From: Epiperipatus broadwayi
Taxonomy: Eukaryota > Onychophora > Udeonychophora > Euonychophora > Peripatidae
Length of the DNA: 64,000 nucleotides
Direction of reading: 5' to 3'
Assembly (NCBI GenBank): GCA_028023455.1
Contig: JAQFVV010006215.1
Span: forward strand, 3,207,230 to 3,271,229
In this document: in pieces, positions 1-11,792 of the stretch
Numbering within the stretch: the first letter of the stretch is position 1
Layout: each line of letters starts with the position of its first letter
Made by a program: the position numbers and the translations under genes
The notes under the pieces: generated by a model
Seen by the model: the letters and a program-made list of their open reading frames with translations, nothing else
Database searches by the model: none
What the model was told of the DNA's origin: nothing

Positions 1-2099
1 AAGAAGTGTAATATAGATGAAGATAATATGAACATATAATGAAGTGTCTTTTGATCATCAATTTATTTAATTACATTCATATTACAATGTAAGTAAAATA
101 TTATGGTCTAAAATAAAAAAAATTGAGATGAGTACTCAAAATGAGTGTTATGCTAGTGTTAGTTTTAATCAGTAATATTTAATTAAGAATAAATAGTACA
201 TTGAAACATTACAGCAATTTATATAAATAAAGAAACCAATTGGAATATTTTCCTGAAGGTTTGTGATTATGGTGTTCTAATTGTATTTTTATATTGGGAC
301 TATTTCCATCATCTAATATGTGTATTGGATAGAGAAAAGGTACAAAGAATAAAATTTAAAGAAAGTGCTCACATGACAATGGCAAAAAATATCATAAGCC
401 AACATAGTGACTATACATAATGTATGGAAACCACTAATCAACTTTGCTTTTAGAAAAAAGTGGAGAAATCAGGAGTATATGAAAGTACTACAGACTGTTA
501 CCTTTGGCAGGATGGCTCAATTGGTTAGAGCATTACCTTAAAATTCAATACTCAAGAATCTAAGGACCCAGGTTCGAATCCCACGCTACTACTGTCACTG
601 GTCAGGCCAGCAACACCTGAAAAAAAGGGGAGAATAATACCTCTCGAAATGTTATGAATATACTAACCTGTTTGATGTGCTATTACTAACAGTTGAATGT
701 ATTTGGAATATTTAAATAAAGTTAAATTTTTCTAAAGACATTCAATACACGTATTAGATGGTGGACATAGTCCAATGTAAAAATACAATTGGAATAATAA
801 TTTTATGAAAAGACTTCCTGGCATTCTGAAATATAAAAAGCATTAGTTAAAAGGAATGAACGAATTTTATTTGCAATCACCATACAAATGTATTTAATCT
901 ATTAATAATATTAACTAAAGAGAATTCAAACTAACCCCAATAATAAGTCATAATATTTGTTTAGTTTATTATAAAAATATTCTATGCATTATTTCTTGTA
1001 TTCTTTGATTTATTATGCTTCTATTGAAATTACCCATAGAATCTCTTGAAAGCAAAAAAGTCATGTATTCTTCAATTTGGCTCAGAAAAATACAATTGAT
1101 GGATTAAAAATCATCCAAATTGATAAGAAAAAGATATTGAAAAGACCAGAAAAAGCATCTCATAAGAAAAGACAACAATAATTACAGGTAAGTAAAGTCA
1201 TTTATCTATAATTTAATAGGTAATTAATTGTAAATACCTTATAAAATGTTACTAAGTAGAATAAGAAGTCGAATGAGATAAAACCTATATCAGAAGTTTC
1301 AAATTCCTTTGAAACTTGGAGCCCAACTGAATGATGAGTAAATATGGTGGTACATCACTCAGACTTAAGCCAATGATTGGGACAAAAATATATACTCAAA
1401 ACAGTCATCCAAATATATTTCATCAATATTTTAGATTCATACTTTAAAGTATCAATATGGCAACTATAATACTATAAATGAATTTATCTAAAAACTGAAT
1501 CAAGTTGGGGAAATAAGCATAAATGCTGAAGTTTTATCTAGAAAAATAATAATGTTATAAATGTTTACTTTTCCAATTTGCATTAACTTTAAAAAATATA
1601 TCAAATACTGTTTTGCTTTTTTTCATTCACAAATTTTATATTTAAACATCACATGATCACTACTATATGGAGAGTGTTGTTTTGTTTTGAATTGTTTAAA
1701 TTTTATATTTAAAAGCATTCATGATTTATTTACAAAAACGAAGGATGGACGCTTCTTTTTATAAATTTCCAAATAACTGGTAATAAATATTTGGCAATAT
1801 TTTTATGCTTACAAATAAAAAAAATGGCCTTTACATTTTAAAATCACTATGTGTAAATTATTTTAAAACAGTTTAAAAAGAAATCACTTTATGACTAATA
1901 TTAAAAATTTGTTTTGAAAAGTAGATCCCTCAATAACCAAAAATTTATTTTATGTGGAGAAATCTGATTAAAGTTATCCTTTTTATTTTATAATTTTTAA
2001 TATAGCCTTTCACTTTTAAATGATTGTCAAGATATTTTTTACTAAAAATTTTTAATAATGGTCTCATGTATGATATATTTTCAAATGGCTATATTTATA
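1..2099. other. Downstream flank, no gene seen apart from one SINE
   Basis: A+T-rich non-coding sequence outside the SINE at 505-725. No exon-like frame or RNA gene is seen on either strand. Confidence 0.6.
505..725 (+). mobile_element. tRNA-derived SINE
   Basis: A Pol III A box (TGGCTCAATTGG, 513-524) and a perfect B box (GGTTCGAATCC, 571-581) sit at tRNA-like spacing in a head of about 80 bp. A tRNA-unrelated body follows (CACTGGTCAGGCCAGCAAC and on to AATAAAG near 720). The head does not fold as an intact tRNA, so this is a SINE rather than a tRNA gene. Confidence 0.75.
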
Positions 2100-2101
2100 T
2101 A

Positions 2102-2991
2102 CACATGGGTCTCGTTTTATGCGGATTATTTTAATGCGATTTTGAAGTTATGCGATTCATGTTTCTTCTTAATATCTTTCATATTTCACTATATTTATTA
2201 GATATCAAGAAATTTAAATTATTAATAACTTATTTTGACTTGAAATACTTTTTTTTCTTTCAAAAATATGTTATATTAGCAGCTTACGTTAATATGACAA
2301 TAAGCTGTATTTAGAATCTTAGCTTCTATATAAATAACCTACTTATACTAAGGAGTAAATAATAATAATAGATTTATATTTACATATAAAAATATCGCAA
2401 TAAATATTCAAAAATTTTAAACTTTTAAAACGTATTTTGTTAATTATAACAGAAATAAATAATTTTTTAGATTTTTAAAATAAATAATAACGAAGATTTT
2501 ATTTATTTTATAAACTGAAAATAATCTTTCTAATGATAACCTATAATCTTTTTGTTTTGATTACGATCTCATTTTTTTAATATAACAACAAAAAAACCAT
2601 AAACACAGTTCAAGACTGAAAGTGGCGCTAGTTGTATGTCACATGATGAATCTGATTTCTTAACAGTTCACAAACGAACGCATATTGTCAAATAGCCAAA
2701 TAACCGCTAATGATTAAAATATGTATGAAAAAATGTAAAATTAAATACTGTAGTTAATAAAAAAAGTTTGTCTTGTATTATTTTTTTTCAAATATTTGAA
2801 ATTTTTTATTAGTCATACTTTATTTCCTTATTTTTTTTAATGCAAATTTTAAAGTAATTTTTCCTTCTTGCTTTGCTTTTATGTGATTTCTGAAAATGAC
2901 AACCCCTATCCCCCATTTTTCAAAGTAAGTTAAGGCTATTTTTGTGCGTGTTTCTGAGGACCTATCTACTGCATAAAACGAGACCCAGGTG
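2102..2991. mobile_element. Non-autonomous pogo/Tc1-like element with TA duplication
   Basis: Inverted ends CACATGGGTCTCGTTTTATG (2102 on) and CACCTGGGTCTCGTTTTATG (from 2991 leftwards) differ at one of 20 positions, and both are flanked by TA (2100-2101 and 2992-2993). A TCGTTTTATGCG-type end and TA target fit pogo/Tigger elements of the Tc1/mariner superfamily. The 890-bp interior is A+T-rich and shows no transposase. Confidence 0.8.
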
Positions 2992-2993
2992 TA

Positions 2994-5169
2994 TATCTAT
3001 ATTTTATTTACCTTTGTTAACTTCAAATTTTAAGCTTAAACTCTTAAATATTTTTTTTTAAGTTTAGAAGATATTAATAATAATATAACTAGAAATTATA
3101 CAAAATTAATTATATACCTAATATGAAAATTTTAAAAATGGCTGCCACTTATGATTCTTCTTTTGAATTGCAGATCATTGTAAAAGGTTCTTATGCATGC
3201 ATTTCCAGCTGGTGACATCTGTTTTATGTGACACTTAAAAGTTTTTATCATGTTCTATAATTTCTCAATCATGATAATGTAAAATCATGTTTAACACAGT
3301 TGTGAAAAATGAAGACCCCCCCCCCCCATATTATTTACATTGTATAAAAAAAAGCTAATAGCTTTATTGTTCGGGAGTTTATAAGAAGTTTGAGGTCCAG
3401 AACTGTGAGCACTGGAATTGGTCCTGGTACCTACCTATCCCAAGTGGGACCATCTACAGTTGCATCTAACTAGGGTTATATTGTGTATGTAATGTAAGAC
3501 ACAAAAGATAAAAACTCTCAATTGCAAATAGATTTTGATAATTTCATTTGAATGAAAAAAAAAGAATAATTTTCTATTTGTAATTAAATCCTTTTTTTTT
3601 AATCAGTTAATAAAATTTAGAGAATTTCATTGAGCAACAAAATAAATAAATAAACAAATAAATACAATTCTATCATCACCTCATAAAAAAATAAAGAATG
3701 AAAAAAAATACATTGCACAGGTAGTATTTAATAATAAATAAACAACAAGGTATGTAGTGTAAACACTAAAAACTTCAATTCCACTTTTATCCATTATTTC
3801 AAATCATGAGTCTAATTAGATAACAAACCTTAAAATAATTTACAGCAGATAAAAATTATTTCACATTTATGTACTTAATAAATAAAATAATAAATAACAA
3901 CTATATATATCGTAAAAAATTCAGATCTGGTTTCCAACTCATATTTTCCAAAAGATGTTTATGCAGAATAATAATTAAACAATTTTTGAATAATAATATA
4001 TAGAATTACAGTGTTAAATATATGTAATGTTCAAGATTATTCTCTTGAAGTGATTGTTGTTGTGACTAATAAATCAATTTACATTTATTTGCCAAATCTA
4101 TCTTAATGGATTTAACACTCTGCTAAAGATATTAGTGAGAATTGTCTATATAGCAACATAGAGCACAATAAGAAATAACCAGTCTCTTATTGCATAAATT
4201 ATTGAAAGCTATCGCTAGAAGGCAGATCAATTTTTAGAGCAACAAGAGAATATACATGTAAGTGGAAAAATATGGGTGATTTAGTCTGTAAATTATGTAA
4301 GGAAGGAATAGAAAATATTAGGCATCTGTTAATTGAATGTACATGCTTGAAAACAGAAAGGCACATATAATGAAGTTATGGAAGAATAAATATGAAAAAA
4401 GTGATTATACAGAAAGTGGATTATTGGTTTTTATGCTGTGTTTGGAAAAAGATAAGGGGGATTTAGATATAAAGGCCATAGAGTTGACAAAGATTATGTT
4501 GTGGAAATGGGATGGAGCAGAATATGGGAAAACTTATCGAGTGGGGAATGGAAAATAAAGTGGCTAACAGGTTTCTCTGGGTGCAAATGTTGAGAGATTC
4601 CTGACTCCGTTTAAGGAGAAGCTACAGTACACCACATCACATCACTACAAAAGAATATGCTCAAGCATTGCATAACTCAATGTGTATATATTAAAAAGAA
4701 AAGAAGTAAAACCATAATCCAATTAGAAATAGTTATAATAAGAATGTATATAAATTGAATCAATTTAATAGCTTAATTATTAAATTAACAAAATCTTGGA
4801 ATATTTACATGCATGGTAAGTTTGTAAAAAATTCTATCACAGTTTACTGTTTAGTTAATGATAAACAAATGAAGCCATCAAAGTCAATTTCAAAATACTA
4901 TTTTAGTATCAGATTGTATATATTTTTAAATATATCGCTGAAAAGTATTTCAAAATCAATTGCTAAAAAATTCGCTTTGTGATTCCCAAACATTTAATTC
5001 TGAATGATAGAATCCTAATGTTATTAATGTTTGCAGCCAATGAGGTAAAAAAAATGTGTAAAGAATAAGAACAAAATTCACCAATTAATGCCGACGTTAT
5101 TTTATTTAGAATAACTGACATTCTTTTATTATTTTAAAAATATTTAATAATTTAAAAAAAATCACAAAA
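2994..5169. other. Non-coding flank around the LINE fragment
   Basis: Holds a poly(C) run at about 3315-3327 and a stretch rich in AAATAAATAAA (about 3640-3660). Apart from the LINE fragment at 4200-4660, nothing was recognised. Confidence 0.55.
4200..4660 (+). pseudogene. LINE 3' end fragment with zinc-knuckle-like motif
   Basis: The plus strand around 4270-4365 encodes LVCKLCKEGIENIRHLLIEC, a C..C.......H....C pattern common near the C-terminus of non-LTR retrotransposon proteins. It is followed by about 60 more codons ending in a stop at 4556-4558. The sequence after it (about 4600-4660) contains CTACAGTAC and a CACATCACATCACTAC tail. A similar CTACAGTAC...CATATCACTAC string recurs at 15276-15312. 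No start or upstream domains are visible. Confidence 0.5.
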
Positions 5170-5462
5170 CAGGCAAAACTCTCCATACCAGAGTAATCAA
5201 TGGATGCCAGAAGGCTTGTGCATAAAATCCTTATCTAGTGCCTACTTATCCAATATCCCCAGACTAGTTTCTGGCTTGTGGCCTTTGTCAGTGAGGATAT
5301 TGGACGAATAGGCACTAGATAGGGATTTTATGCACAAATCTTCTGGCATCCATTGATTACTCTGGTTAGCACTGAGTGGCACTACTATATGGAGAGTTTT
5401 GCCTGTTTTAATAGCAGTAATATGCTAGCATAAGAAATAGTGATCATATGATGTTTAGTGGT
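5170..5462. mobile_element. FB1 foldback MITE, copy 1
   Basis: Arms contain GGCAAAACTCTCCATAC, AGAGTAATCAATGGATGCCA and the inverse sequence ending GTATGGAGAG-like then TTTTGCCTGTTTTAATA. The loop holds TTTCTGGCTTGTGGCCTTTG. The right outer end has AAGAAATAGTGATCATATGATGTTTAGTGG, present in pieces. The left outer end is missing. Confidence 0.85.
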
Positions 5463-7553
5463 TTAAAAATCACAAAGTTTGTGGTTCCAATCATCTACAT
5501 CTATATATGTATTTATGGTATGTGTGTAGTAGAAAGAAAGATGCTTTAAAAAATTAACATCTATAATGTGTTCAATATCACTCTAAACTAGTCATGTAAA
5601 CATAACAGATCATGAAAGCATGAATAATTAATGGATATCGGCTGCAATGGATTGTGAATATTAAATCTAAGCTAATCCAAACATGTTATGTTTGTTTTGA
5701 TATATGCTCCAAAAAAAAAAAACCCACAAAAGATATTAAGATTTAAATAATGACTAATACTAGTAATCTTAGTATTAATAATAATTTGCTCACAAATATT
5801 GTAATACAATTAAAATGATTTAATAACTAAGTGATTTTTGATTTGATGTGTTAAAAGCAACATCAATCATTTTCACTGTGATGTGACCATTTGGGTGCTA
5901 ATTTAATTATATTTTTTTTGCCTACATTAACAGTACGATCCAAGTTGGAGGTGGAGGAAAAGGTATGGCATTCTAAAATGTTTTAACAGTGCTTGTACAT
6001 ATTTATCTACGAGAATTTCACAATAAATATGTTTATTTTAAATAGATAGCTGGACTGGCTTTCTTTTGTTTTTAATTTTAAGACATTTGAAAGAACACTA
6101 ATTTATAATCGTACAGCATTTGTAAATCTATAATTAAGTGCTGAATATATATGTAATCATACAGAAGGAAATTAACCTTCTGACAGGTGCTGGTTTTTAA
6201 TGTAGAAATCTCTGCACCCATCAGTAAGAGTTTTAAAAACACAAGTAAATCACTTGTGTTCAGCGTGTATTCATATATAACCAATCTTTACTGACCGTGC
6301 TTATCTCAGTGATCTTCATACTATAATTTGACAATTGAATTGTATAAATTTAATTCATATATCACAGAGAAGAGACGATATCTCATTTTTAATTAACTGC
6401 AATTACATGGATATTAATTTTGATATAAATCTATAATTACGGGCTAAATATATATGTAATAATACAGAAGGAATGTAACCTTCTAACATGTATTGTTACT
6501 TCCTTTGTCACATTCTATAAATTAATTAATTTTTAAATTAGTTTTAAGAGGCACTGTTATGTATCTTTTCAAATCTGTAATTTTTATGATCTTTCAAATG
6601 CTAAATAAGTGGTAGTTGCATGAGGAGTCATGTGATATTCAAAAGACAAGTAGCAGGGCAGATTAAGCACAATATTTATATTTGATTTGATCAACTGAAA
6701 ATAGAATACAAAAATATTTGACTTTTGAGATTGCCATTTGCCACTCATTATTTTTAATTTCGATTAATTTGAGACTCAGTCACTAAAAATTGAAGGGAGA
6801 GGATTAATTTCATTTAAGATTTAAATAATTTATATATGCGCACACACATCTGAGTTACATATATAAATAATTTTATTTTTTTACTTTATTAGGCAATGAA
6901 GATGAAAAAGTATACTGCTAATTTTTTTTAAACGTAAGTAAATTCAAATTGCCAAAGAAAAATCCCATTTTGCTAGGCAATTTAAAAAGTCTTTTTTTTT
7001 TGTTTTAAATAACTATTTCCATAAAAAAAAAAAGAAAGTATTCTTTTATAAATTTGACAAGAAAAATGACAGTAAGACACTTTATGATGAATTTTGTTCT
7101 TATTATTATATAAACATCCAAGTTAATAATTTCGAAGCGCCATCCTGTGGCAATTCTTTTAATAAAACTACAAAATATTAGCCTCATGACTTGAAATTAG
7201 ATCTATTAATTAAAAATATATTTCATTTTTTAAAATTTACAATCTTCAAATATATTTTACATGTATGAAATAAGAGTTGTTGTTTTTTTACAAAAAAAAA
7301 GATCACATTTTATTAATATATATATAATCGACATAATTAAAAAAAAAAAAAACTATGCAGAAAGAGTAATTGGAAAAATCGAAAATTAAATATATATAAA
7401 TTTTATATAAGATGATTCGTTTTCTTTGATTGTTTATATCCAATAAAGTGAAAATTAATAAAATAGGAATAAAATAAATATTTAAAAAAAAAATTAATTT
7501 TCATTTATAATTGTAATACTCAAGTCCAATAATTCTTTCAAGCATTTAGTCTT
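5463..7553. other. 3' flank of the carboxypeptidase gene
   Basis: A+T-rich. Contains the direct-repeat pair at 6110-6495 and several poly(A)/poly(T) runs. No gene seen. Confidence 0.55.
6110..6495. repeat. Pair of direct repeats, about 70 bp, 320 bp apart
   Basis: AAATCTATAATTA.G.GCT.AATATATATGTAAT followed by ATACAGAAGGAA and AACCTTCT occurs near 6121-6182 and again near 6427-6486, with about 10 differences. The sequence between is A+T-rich and non-coding. Confidence 0.8.
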
Positions 7554-7577
7554 TTTATTATTATTACTCTTTTTATT
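7554..7577 (-). promoter_or_regulatory. Candidate polyadenylation signals of the CPE-like gene
   Basis: Two AATAAA hexamers on the minus strand (7577-7572 and 7559-7554) lie about 205-225 nt downstream of the TAA stop at 7783-7781. This gives a plausible short 3' UTR of roughly 250 nt. AATAAA is common by chance in DNA this A+T-rich, so only position supports the call. Confidence 0.35.
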
Positions 7578-7780
7578 TACAAGAAAAATAATTAATATTT
7601 TTTTCTGGAATGCAGAAGAGTCTACTTCATTATTGGAGTAAAATCTAGTCACAAAATACTGATAGGAGGTTAAAAAAATACATTAAAGAATAATCCTAAA
7701 CTGGATGACTGGACTTTTAATACTGGTTAATCACATGCGTGGATCAATAAGGAATGTTTTGGTAAACTATGTATACAAAA

Positions 7781-7888
7781 TTACTTGAAACCCTTTTTAT
7801 AAAAGTAATCCATTAACCTTTTTTGAAAAGTATCATAATTCCCATCATCATTGGAGTCTACACTGAGCTGTGTTTTTAAGACGTCTAC
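7781..7888 (-). CDS. CPE: Carboxypeptidase E-like gene, probable last coding exon
   Basis: A pyrimidine-rich acceptor (TTTTTAACAG/GTA) opens a 36-codon frame ending in TAA. The tail runs VDVLKTQLSVDSNDD, then NYDTFQKRLMDYFYKKGFK and the stop. Its phase (0) matches the exit of the exon at 34443. Known of the family: CPE ends in a short amphipathic, membrane-binding and sorting helix. YDTFQKRLMDYFYKK could form such a helix with mixed aromatic and basic faces, whereas CPD would continue into another carboxypeptidase domain. This is why the gene is called CPE-like rather than CPD. The assignment of this exon to the gene, across 26.6 kb, is inference from phase, strand, splice site and tail character. 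An undetected exon in between cannot be excluded. Confidence 0.68.
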   Translation of the reverse strand, partial: VDVLKTQLSVDSNDDGNYDTFQKRLMDYFYKKGFK

Positions 7889-8449
7889 CTGTTAAAAATA
7901 AACAAACAAAAGAATACAAGTGAAAATGATTTCATCATAAACAAAACAGAATTAAAATTATATATTTTAAAAATAATGTCTATGTATATAATGTGGATAC
8001 AATTTTCATATTCTTCTGTTGCTTATTTTTATTATAATGTTTCGTGGTATCTCATTCTACATATTATGGATACCTCAGTATATATTATGGTTTCTAAAGT
8101 TACTAGTAATGAAAAACACCTTCCAAAACAAGTTTTTTGAACTGCTATAATAATAATAATATCAACAACAACAGCAAAAATAATTTTATTTCATAAAGTA
8201 ATCATAATAATAAGTTACAAACAAACATACAAAAGTTCCAAAGAAGAATAATCTTGTACAAGGAACCTATAATGTAACAATTAAGAATTTAAAATAACAA
8301 CAACAACAACAATATCAACAACAAAATACAAAAATAAAATATATAGTTCAAAATAATTAAATAAACATATAAAATTAAAAGGAAATAAGATCTAAACAAT
8401 ATTAACACTTACTAAGCAACTATTTTAAAAGCCAGATATGGAATACTGT

Positions 8450-9240
8450 TTAAATCAAAGGAACACTTATATATAGAATATTAAACTATTTTTATTCAAT
8501 ACACTATCTCTTATTAAATTATTTGAAAAAAAAAATGGTAAAGCCAATTGAAATCTATTAGAAAAATGAGTATTAAAATTAGAAATATTAGAAAACAGAA
8601 CATGTTTTCTACAATGAACATCAAGAATGATCTTTACATTGATGTAAGTGAACAACATCAAATATACTATGCTTTTTGAACATATGGCAGACAGAAAATG
8701 ATTGGGTTCTACCAAAGATAAAACCCAATGTATAATTTTATAAAGCAGATAAAGAAGAATATAAAATGAACAATTATCCCAAATAAAAATATTGTAACTT
8801 AAAATTCTTTTATGGTAGATAATATAAATAAGAGGTAATCTAGAAAGAAATTTTGCTAAATAAAAAAACGTATAATTTAATTTATATAAACAAAAACAAA
8901 GCTGTAAAATATAATTTAATCAAGACAATCTGGAATCAATATAAATTTCCAAATAACCTTAATTATTTACAAAACAAATATTTTCACAAATACATTATTA
9001 AAATGCAAAATATATTTATTACAAATATTAATGTTGATAGAAAAATACTTACAAGAAAAAAAAATTCTACTGCTTTACTTAGGTTTAGTAATAGAGAAAT
9101 ATATGCCAGCCATTTATTAATTAAAATTAAATCTTCATTTATTATTTTTTCAAGACAATTAAAAAAAAACATTATAAGACAAGGTGATATCATCATCAAA
9201 AACATAAATCTTCAATTCCAATTGCGATGAAAATATATTA
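8450..9240 (-). pseudogene. LINE reverse-transcriptase C-terminal fragment
   Basis: On the minus strand the stretch INEDLILINKWLAYISLLLN followed by LSKAVEFFF (about 9145-9060) matches the reverse-transcriptase thumb pattern L...L..I..W....L.LN..K of CR1/Jockey-type LINEs. Downstream, FKKHSIFDVVHLHQCK (near 8660) and a final RDSVLNKN resemble the usual C-terminal end. Frames shift and several stops occur. An open frame on the plus strand over the same DNA (8853-9230) is an antisense shadow. The fragment lies just inside the last CPE intron. Confidence 0.55.
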
Positions 9241-9780
9241 TTAATTTAAAATAAAAGCAAAAGAGAACAAGGATTGAAGCTTGTAAATGATAATACCACG
9301 ATTATTACCTGCTTTCTATCTATCTTTTTAAATAACTCTTTAACAAAACAGTAATGCCATCTAGTGCAAGCCAGAGTAATCAATGGATCCAAGGTGGTAC
9401 ATAAAAACCCTACCTACTCCCTATTCATCCAATATCCCCAGACTAATTTCTAGCTTGTCATTTTTATCAGTGAGAACCTTGTATCTGAGAGCAAGCACTT
9501 AGAGCTTAGAATCTAATGCAACCCCCCCCCCTAGCAGCCACCTTTTATCTTTTTAGTTAACTGTAAAGCTACGAGACCAAAATAAAAACGTTTTCAATCC
9601 AACCTCATTCATTTGTATAGTCATATAGATCTGAACCCAGTTCAATATCTATACATTGTGGTATCTTTGATTCTTTAATAACCATAGTTACTATCATCCC
9701 ATGGGCTGGATTGATGTTAACTACTAAACATCACATGATCACCCTTACTTATGCTTACAAAAACTGTTGTAAAAGCATAG

Positions 9781-10427
9781 TGTTATAGTCTTCCCTTCTC
9801 TCAGAAGTGGACTATTCCAGATGCCTCCTTATCTGATTGGATTAAGCATTGTTTGCCACAGACCAATAGGATGATGTATAGATAAAAACATAGCCAATGA
9901 TTATTACAGGCCAATAAGCAATGATGCTTGCTGAATCTGAAGGTTTTCAATAAGGTCAGGGATCTGGCTATAAATAGTCAGCCTTTTGTGAGAATCAGGG
10001 AAAAATGTTTGTCTAACCTGAAAAGACTCTTCGTGTTCTCCCAGGGAAGCTCTGCTAACCTGAACAGCAGCAAGTATTCCCATTGATAGCACTATGCTAT
10101 TTAGTCTATGCAGCTAGGCAAGTCCCACAGTGAGTGGATGCTGCTAAGACTACTGTCGGCTTGAGGCAAGCTGTCTTGTACAGCTGGAAGAACGCAACAC
10201 TCTACCCGTGAGGCAAGCTAGCAGGTATAGCTGGAAGCGGTAGGCACAACCCAGAGTTTACGTTGAGCTACAATATTCAATATTGTAAATATTCTCTTGT
10301 ATATCTACTGTATATTGTATTATATATATTTGTAGATATAATAAATGTATTAATTGTAATACTGGTCTTAGTATTATTTTACATTATTTTCTGTATGTTG
10401 GGTCTGTAATCCAGACCAAACATAACA
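9781..10427 (+). mobile_element. Solo LTR of an LTR retrotransposon
   Basis: A 647-bp unit starts TGTTAT and ends ATAACA, an exact inverted end pair. It is flanked by a perfect 5-bp duplication CATAG at 9776-9780 and 10428-10432. Inside, a TATA box (CTATAAATAG, about 9968-9977) and an AATAAA signal (10340-10345) delimit a plausible U3-R-U5 arrangement in plus orientation. The LTR is clearly less A+T-rich than its surroundings. No second LTR or internal coding region is present, so it formed by LTR-LTR recombination. It interrupts an FB1 foldback element. Confidence 0.92.
9968..9977 (+). promoter_or_regulatory. TATA box of the solo LTR
   Basis: CTATAAATAG lies about 190 bp inside the LTR and about 370 bp before the AATAAA at 10340. 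This is the expected position for the U3 promoter. Confidence 0.6.
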
Positions 10428-10464
10428 CATAGAAAAGGGTGATCATGTGATATTTAGTGGTTTA

Positions 10465-11194
10465 ATTCTCAAACACCATGAAAATCATAAGAATGAAGTG
10501 TTTAATTAAAATTTTATGAGAAACAGAATCACATGCTTCAGACAAATCTAGCTATACAGCCAACGTCTTGAGATCATTATCTAATAATGATGTTAAATTA
10601 TATATATATAATAAAAGTATATTGATACTGCTTTATTTTTGATCAAAAATGACAACACACTTTATCCTTAATAACCACTTCTAATAATTTAGAAATTATA
10701 AAAACAAAATATAGATGTATAATTAATTATCAGTAAGTGGGGAATCATCCTTTTAAATATTGGTGTCAAGCCATTAAATTTTCAACACAGTCAGAAAATG
10801 ATTATGAATTAATTAAATAAAGCAGAATATGAATAAAAACTGAATTATTGTCTATTCTCTATTAGAATTTTCAACAGAACCAACATTTTTTAAACAATCA
10901 ATTAAATATGGCAAATTCAAATAGTCTATGAAAGACCTACGAGTATTAATTCTTAACTCAATATTTAGATCAACCTTGAATACAGCCGAAATTGAAGCTA
11001 AATCTGATAGAAAATTATCCAGTTCAGCAACGAAATCTAAAATTCTACTTGGAACACCATCTATACACAACCCAAATATAAAAAACTGAAGGTCTCATCA
11101 AAATTTTTCAGAAAGTAAATGTTGGGATATTAAAAGTAAAATCTAAGCCACCTCCCAAACACAAATTATGTATGAGGGAAAAGAAGAAAAAAAT
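10465..11194. other. Intron sequence, nothing recognised
   Basis: A short minus-strand frame of 72 codons (11070-10852) shows no known domain. The rest is non-coding. Confidence 0.5.
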
Positions 11195-11480
11195 CTTGTA
11201 GAGCTATCTAAATTGCAAGGAAATCAAGTATAATATATCACGTGACTTAATTTAATAAGCTTGTATTACAAATGATATATAATAAGCGTGCCAATAGCTC
11301 TTAACAAGCTTTTCCAAATGCCCCTATCCTCACACCAGTTTCTAGCTCTGGTATTTTAAATCTAATGCTTGAATATCCTAATGTCTCACTGATGAAATCC
11401 ACAGCTAGAAACTGGTCTGGGGATAAAGGTATTCTGAAAAGCTTGTTAAGAGCTATTGGTATGTCCATTATATAACTATC
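11195..11480. mobile_element. FB2 foldback MITE, copy 1
   Basis: The inverted arms contain CCAATAGCTCTTAACAAGCT and its inverse AGCTTGTTAAGAGCTATTGG. The loop carries AGCTAGAAACTGGTCTGGGG, a phrase shared with FB1. The left flank (TATATCACGTGACTTAATTT) recurs inverted beside the copy at 43560. Confidence 0.85.
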
Positions 11481-11792
11481 TAAATTACATAATTTTTTAC
11501 CTGCAAAGAAATCAATCCAAATGTCAGTCAAAATTATTACATTATAATAACAGAAAGTAAAATTACATAAATAAATGATAAATTCATCAAATAATAATAT
11601 CTCAATAAGAAGACAAAGAAGAGAAGGAAGAAGAAAAGAAGCAGCAGAACCATATATATATATATAGGACTCTAAAACTATATTCACATCTTTTGCCTTT
11701 GTTCTATCATGTATATAAACTCACATATATTAGACAAAATATATGCAGCATGAATATAAATAATTCAAGAATTATATTTTAAAAAAAATCTC

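Larger units (their letters stand above)
9345..10464. mobile_element. FB1 foldback MITE, copy 2, split by the solo LTR
   Basis: AGCCAGAGTAATCAATGGAT (9371 on), CCAATATCCCCAGACTA, the long loop with a poly(C) run (about 9521) and outer-end-like ACTAAACATCACATGATCAC (9723 on) precede the LTR. GGTGATCATGTGATATTTAG (10439 on) follows it. Both left- and right-type FB1 outer ends therefore flank the LTR insertion. Confidence 0.7.

Noticed and set aside
505-600. Functional tRNA gene
   Set aside because: A and B boxes are present, but the acceptor and anticodon stems do not pair and a SINE body follows.
8853-9230. 125-codon plus-strand open frame
   Set aside because: It is Lys/Asn/Ile-rich with no domain, and the minus strand of the same DNA carries LINE reverse-transcriptase motifs, so this is an antisense shadow.
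9904-10092. 62-codon minus-strand frame
   Set aside because: It lies wholly within the solo LTR and has no domain.
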